This document shows, one piece after another, positions 63,541-64,000 of a stretch of DNA of 64,000 nt. The notes under the pieces are model-generated. The model worked only from the letters and a program-made list of their open reading frames with translations, had not been told where the DNA came from and did not search any database. The DNA lies in assembly GCF_947172395.1 (NCBI RefSeq), contig NC_069099.1, forward strand, positions 12,591,740-12,655,739, written 5' to 3'. Origin of the DNA: Bicyclus anynana. Taxonomy: Eukaryota; Arthropoda; Insecta; Lepidoptera; Nymphalidae. The first letter of the stretch is position 1. Each line of letters opens with the position of its first letter. The position numbers and the translations under genes were made by a program.

Positions 63541-64000
63541 CCGATCGTCTATCACTATATCAGGTCTATTGGCTACAGTATACCTGTCAGTGATAATCGT
63601 TCGGTCCCAGTAGAGAAATGCACTGCTATTTTTAAGAACAGACGCTGGGTCGTACCTATAGTAAGGCATCTCAGAATCGATAAGGCTAAACTGAAGAGCA
63701 AGCTAGTGGATTATCTTAGCTACTTGATTATGCCTATGCAAGTATTCGCCGTTAGCAAGGTGAGAACACCCGGACACTATGCCTGAGGGACTCACCAGGA
63801 CGACGACACGCTCGATAGCTGTCTAGAGTGCCATCTTTCATAATATGTTTTCGGTAGTTTCTCGTCTTTATAACTTCGTCTAAAATTGGACAGACAAAAC
63901 CCTCGGTTTCCCCAAAAAGGTCACCGTATTGCAACCAAGATACAGATGTTATTGAAAAAATGATTTCTGAGATTGTGGAGACGATTATGGAGGTTCTTGG
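63541..64000 (-). mobile_element. Non-LTR retrotransposon ORF2 C-terminal fragment, runs off the window
   Basis: Minus strand: WLQYGDLFGETEGFVCPILD, then a zinc-finger-like CRRPGESLRHSV.., a frameshift, LANGEYLHRHNQVAKIIH, a stop codon, and YYRYDPASVLKNSSAFLYWD. These are conserved words of an arthropod LINE lineage; the exact clade is uncertain. At least one frameshift and one stop show it is dead. Confidence 0.8.

Noticed and set aside
63574..63760. Plus-strand exon-like open reading (..VEKCTAIFKNRRWVVPIV..) with apparent acceptor and GTGAGA donor
   Set aside because: The opposite strand encodes conserved LINE words (LHRHNQVAKIIH, YYRYDPASVLKNSSAFLYWD), so the plus-strand reading is a shadow of a dead retroelement.

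Overview
The window is animal nuclear DNA, most likely from a butterfly or moth. Genes are split by many introns with GT..AG boundaries. Introns are packed with tRNA-derived SINEs, Helitron-like elements whose 3' hairpin reads GCGGACGAAGTCGCGGGC..CTAGT, RTE, CR1-like and Jockey LINEs, hAT-type MITEs, and intact 5S rRNA, U1 snRNA and tRNA-Trp genes. The order Lepidoptera is inferred from this repeat style and was not checked against a database. There is no operon, Shine-Dalgarno site or CRISPR array.

Three host protein genes can be assembled exon by exon with consistent phases. (1) 3019-8502, plus strand: a complete five-exon cytosolic glutathione S-transferase of 228 residues, epsilon/delta-like. 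(2) 31698-9762, minus strand: a complete eight-exon UBE2Q-type ubiquitin-conjugating enzyme of 379 residues with the catalytic Cys at residue 304. (3) 32686 to beyond 63050, plus strand: the first 14 coding exons (826 codons) of the DEAH-box RNA helicase DHX34, a factor of nonsense-mediated mRNA decay; the last exons lie beyond the window. UBE2Q and DHX34 start head to head, with 987 bases between their start codons.

Layout. 1-3000: AT-rich DNA with a SINE, a 650-bp hAT MITE with an 8-bp target duplication, and an RTE tail. 3-8.8 kb: GST. 9.8-31.7 kb: UBE2Q and its TE-filled introns, including a 29-bp minisatellite made of copies of exon 3's own splice donor, a decayed copy of exon 6, and two copies of a repeat with a hammerhead-ribozyme-like core. 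32.7-64 kb: DHX34, whose introns hold a nearly intact CR1-like LINE (antisense, one nonsense codon), four 5S rRNA genes, three U1 snRNA genes in 5S-U1 units, an intact 5.2-kb Jockey element inserted in a Helitron-like copy, a facing 5'-rearranged Jockey copy, tandem decayed copies of exon 13, and a tRNA-Trp gene.

The strongest candidates for something undescribed concern splicing. One U1 gene lies antisense in a DHX34 intron, so it places a perfect 5' splice site in the DHX34 transcript. The UBE2Q minisatellite repeats a real donor about 13 times. One repeat family abuts the 3' splice site in two unrelated genes. The 5S-U1 units are all housed in introns of a single gene.
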